Assembly: GCA_947477565.1 (NCBI GenBank)
Contig: CANJUR010000007.1
Span: 62,001 to 126,000, forward strand
Length of the DNA stretch: 64,000 nt
Source: Deltaproteobacteria bacterium
Lineage (GTDB): Bacteria > Myxococcota_A > Polyangia > Polyangiales > Ga0077539
Direction of reading: 5' to 3'
Shown here: positions 62,483-64,000 of the stretch, piece by piece
How positions within the stretch are numbered: position 1 is the stretch's first letter
How the letters are laid out: each line of letters begins with the position of its first letter
Position numbers and translations under genes: made by a program
Notes under the pieces: model-generated
The model's database searches: none
What the model was told of the DNA's origin: nothing
The model's input: the letters and a program-made list of their open reading frames with translations, nothing else

Positions 62483-63757
62483 TCAAGGGAGCGGCGGTTC
62501 GTTGGTTTTTCCGAGGTCACGCAGCGCGACGGGGCGCACCAAACGTCCGCCTCCCTTGGCTTCGAGCAGACGCTGGGCGGAATAGATGCTCCGGTGTCCG
62601 GTCATGACGTACGCGAGCGCACAGACGATCGCCGCGTGCGGAAAAACTGCGACGCCGAGCAGCTCGACGGCCATGATGGTCAGCGCGAGGGGCGCGTTGG
62701 AGGCCGCGGCAAAAATCGCCGCCATGCCCACGCCTGCGCCCAGTGCGAGGGGCAGTCCGAGCGCTCGCGCAAGGACGTTTCCGAGTGCGGCGCCCACGAA
62801 GAAGAGCGGAGTGACCTCGCCGCCGAGGAAGCCCGCCCCGAGGGTGATCGCGGTAAAGAGCAGCTTCGCCGCGAAGGCGTAGACGGGCAGGTGGGGGTCT
62901 TCGAAGGCGCGCACGATCATGGGGACACCGAGACCCAGGTAGTCGTCCGTTCCCGCGAACTGCCAGAGGCCCACCACCGCGGCGCCGCCGAGCATCATGC
63001 GCACGCCAGGGTGTGTAACGTGCGCTTCACCCAGACGTTTCAGCCCGTGGGTAAGCTCGATGAAGGCGGTTGCGACGGCGGCGATGGCGATGGCGAAGAA
63101 TAGCCACTTCAGCGCGATCGGGCCGGTGAGTGCGACGTGTGGCGTGGTGGGATACCGCGTGTGGCCGACGCCCCAGGCGCGGGTGGTCGCATCGCCGACA
63201 AGGCCTGCGACGAGCGCGGGAATCAGCGCGCCATATTCGATCCGTCCGAGAGCCACGAACTCGAGCGCGAAGACCGCACCTGCGATGGGTGTCCCAAACA
63301 CTGAGCCGAACCCACCCGCGACGCCTGCGGCGATCAGCTGCCGGCGCACGTGGGTAGACACCCCGATTCGGTGGGCGAGGGCATCGGCGAGGCTTGCGCC
63401 CATTTGCACCGCGGTGCCTTCGCGTCCGGCGCTTCCGCCGAATAGATGGGTGAGAACCGTGCCGACGAGCACCATCGGTGCCATGCGCAGCGGAATCTCC
63501 GGACCTCCTTCATAGATCGTGTCGATGACGAGGTTGTTGCCGCCCTTGATGGTCTTTCCGAAGCGCTCGTAGAGCCGCCCGAGCGCGAGGCCCGCGAGCG
63601 GCAGCGCGAAGACGAGCCCGTGGTGGGCGCCGCGGAAGGCCGTGGCCCGATCGAGCATCTGGAGGAAGAAGGCCGACGCGCTCCCGCAGACGCCGCCGAC
63701 GAGCACGCCCAGGAGGATCCATTGAGAGAGCGCCGCAAGGCGCGGGCGCCAGGTCAC
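62483..63757 (-). CDS. ClC-family chloride channel/transporter
   Basis: A 424-residue membrane protein with multiple helices in the ClC pattern. Selectivity-filter motifs are visible: GSAGREGTAV (with the gating glutamate after Arg), FGTPIAGAVFALE and GGEVTPLFFVGA. Cytoplasmic CBS domains are absent, as in short bacterial ClCs. The conserved proline of GREGP is replaced by threonine. The GTG at 63757 is selected to avoid an N-terminal stretch unlike the family; a GTG at 63856 is an alternative. Nothing convincing is seen from 63758 to the window end. Confidence 0.85.
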   Translation of the reverse strand: MTWRPRLAALSQWILLGVLVGGVCGSASAFFLQMLDRATAFRGAHHGLVFALPLAGLALGRLYERFGKTIKGGNNLVIDTIYEGGPEIPLRMAPMVLVGTVLTHLFGGSAGREGTAVQMGASLADALAHRIGVSTHVRRQLIAAGVAGGFGSVFGTPIAGAVFALEFVALGRIEYGALIPALVAGLVGDATTRAWGVGHTRYPTTPHVALTGPIALKWLFFAIAIAAVATAFIELTHGLKRLGEAHVTHPGVRMMLGGAAVVGLWQFAGTDDYLGLGVPMIVRAFEDPHLPVYAFAAKLLFTAITLGAGFLGGEVTPLFFVGAALGNVLARALGLPLALGAGVGMAAIFAAASNAPLALTIMAVELLGVAVFPHAAIVCALAYVMTGHRSIYSAQRLLEAKGGGRLVRPVALRDLGKTNEPPLP

Positions 63758-64000
63758 GCGGGCAGTGTATGCACAGCACACGGAGGCGAGTGCAGATTCA
63801 CGTGGGGTGGGACCCCGGTAGGCCCACGGGTCACGCACGAAATGCCAGTCGCGCACGCTGTGCGTTCGCGGTCGTAGCCGCCTTGGCCGTCGGTCATCTC
63901 GAAAGGCCCACGCTGCCCAATCGAACTTGAGCGTTGACAGAAGAATCGGGTGCGCGCAGTGGTGTGCCGCCGTAGGGTAGCCGGACCCCCCACCGAGGGC

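Overview
The window is about 64 kb of high-GC bacterial chromosome, densely coded on both strands. No phage genes, intact insertion sequences or CRISPR array were seen. The content suggests a Myxococcota (myxobacterial, Polyangia-like) genome. It has two eukaryotic-type Ser/Thr kinases, TPR/PEGA and Asp-rich lipoproteins, a thrombospondin-type-3/VWA lipoprotein, a caspase-like protease, an Hsp70 with a huge disordered insert, an rpoN-hpf-ptsN cluster and SPOR and FHA-GGDEF proteins. The assignment is an inference from gene content; no rRNA or other phylogenetic marker was compared.

Layout. 0-5 kb: Ser/Thr kinase, caspase-like protein with an upstream aldehyde dehydrogenase, rhodanese lipoprotein. 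5-14 kb: decayed GST gene, OPT transporter, EVE protein, tRNA-Arg(CCG), isopropylmalate/isocitrate dehydrogenase family enzyme converging on argH, DUF1415-like protein, lipoprotein, decayed SPFH-like gene, enoyl-CoA hydratase. 14-25.6 kb: leucyl aminopeptidase, aerobic benzoyl-CoA enzymes boxC-boxB, formate-tetrahydrofolate ligase, a decayed lipoprotein, rny, 5-formyl-THF cyclo-ligase, thiC and a small cytochrome c lipoprotein. 25.6-30.3 kb: FkbM methyltransferase, HU/IHF protein, amidohydrolase lipoprotein, EamA transporter, enolase. 30.4-35.6 kb (minus strand): Asp-rich lipoprotein, TPR-PEGA protein, zinc-ribbon kinase, double rhodanese, engB. These run in one direction together with eno and eamA and may be one transcript. 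35.7-42.3 kb: TPR/dynamin-like GTPase, rpoN, hpf, ptsN, DUF6600-like lipoprotein. 42.4-50 kb: VWA lipoprotein, GT39-like membrane protein, FHA-GGDEF cyclase, transpeptidase, a 42-bp tandem repeat, SPOR protein, small lipoprotein. 50-57.5 kb: gyrA followed closely by an outer-membrane protein, an HExxH protein, the Hsp70 and a J-protein. 57.5-64 kb: PspA, MBL hydrolase, GMC oxidoreductase, MFS transporter, ClC channel.

Genes that plausibly work together: BoxB/BoxC release formate from the opened benzoyl ring, and formate-THF ligase next door can capture it into the folate C1 pool, in which the nearby formyl-THF cyclo-ligase also acts. The Hsp70 and J-protein overlap at stop/start codons. The kinase and double rhodanese overlap by GTGA. 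RpoN, HPF and PtsN form the familiar nitrogen/stress-regulation cluster, headed here by a GTPase instead of the usual LPS transport ATPase.

Three genes (GST-like, SPFH-like, small lipoprotein) are broken by stops or frameshifts. Most other genes look intact. No clearly undescribed multi-gene system was found. The more unusual items are the Hsp70 architecture with its J partner, the kinase-rhodanese pair, the lysine at the quinolone-contact position of GyrA, the palindrome carrying two convergent stop codons, the 42-bp repeat and the ferredoxin-like cysteine cluster in the GMC oxidoreductase.
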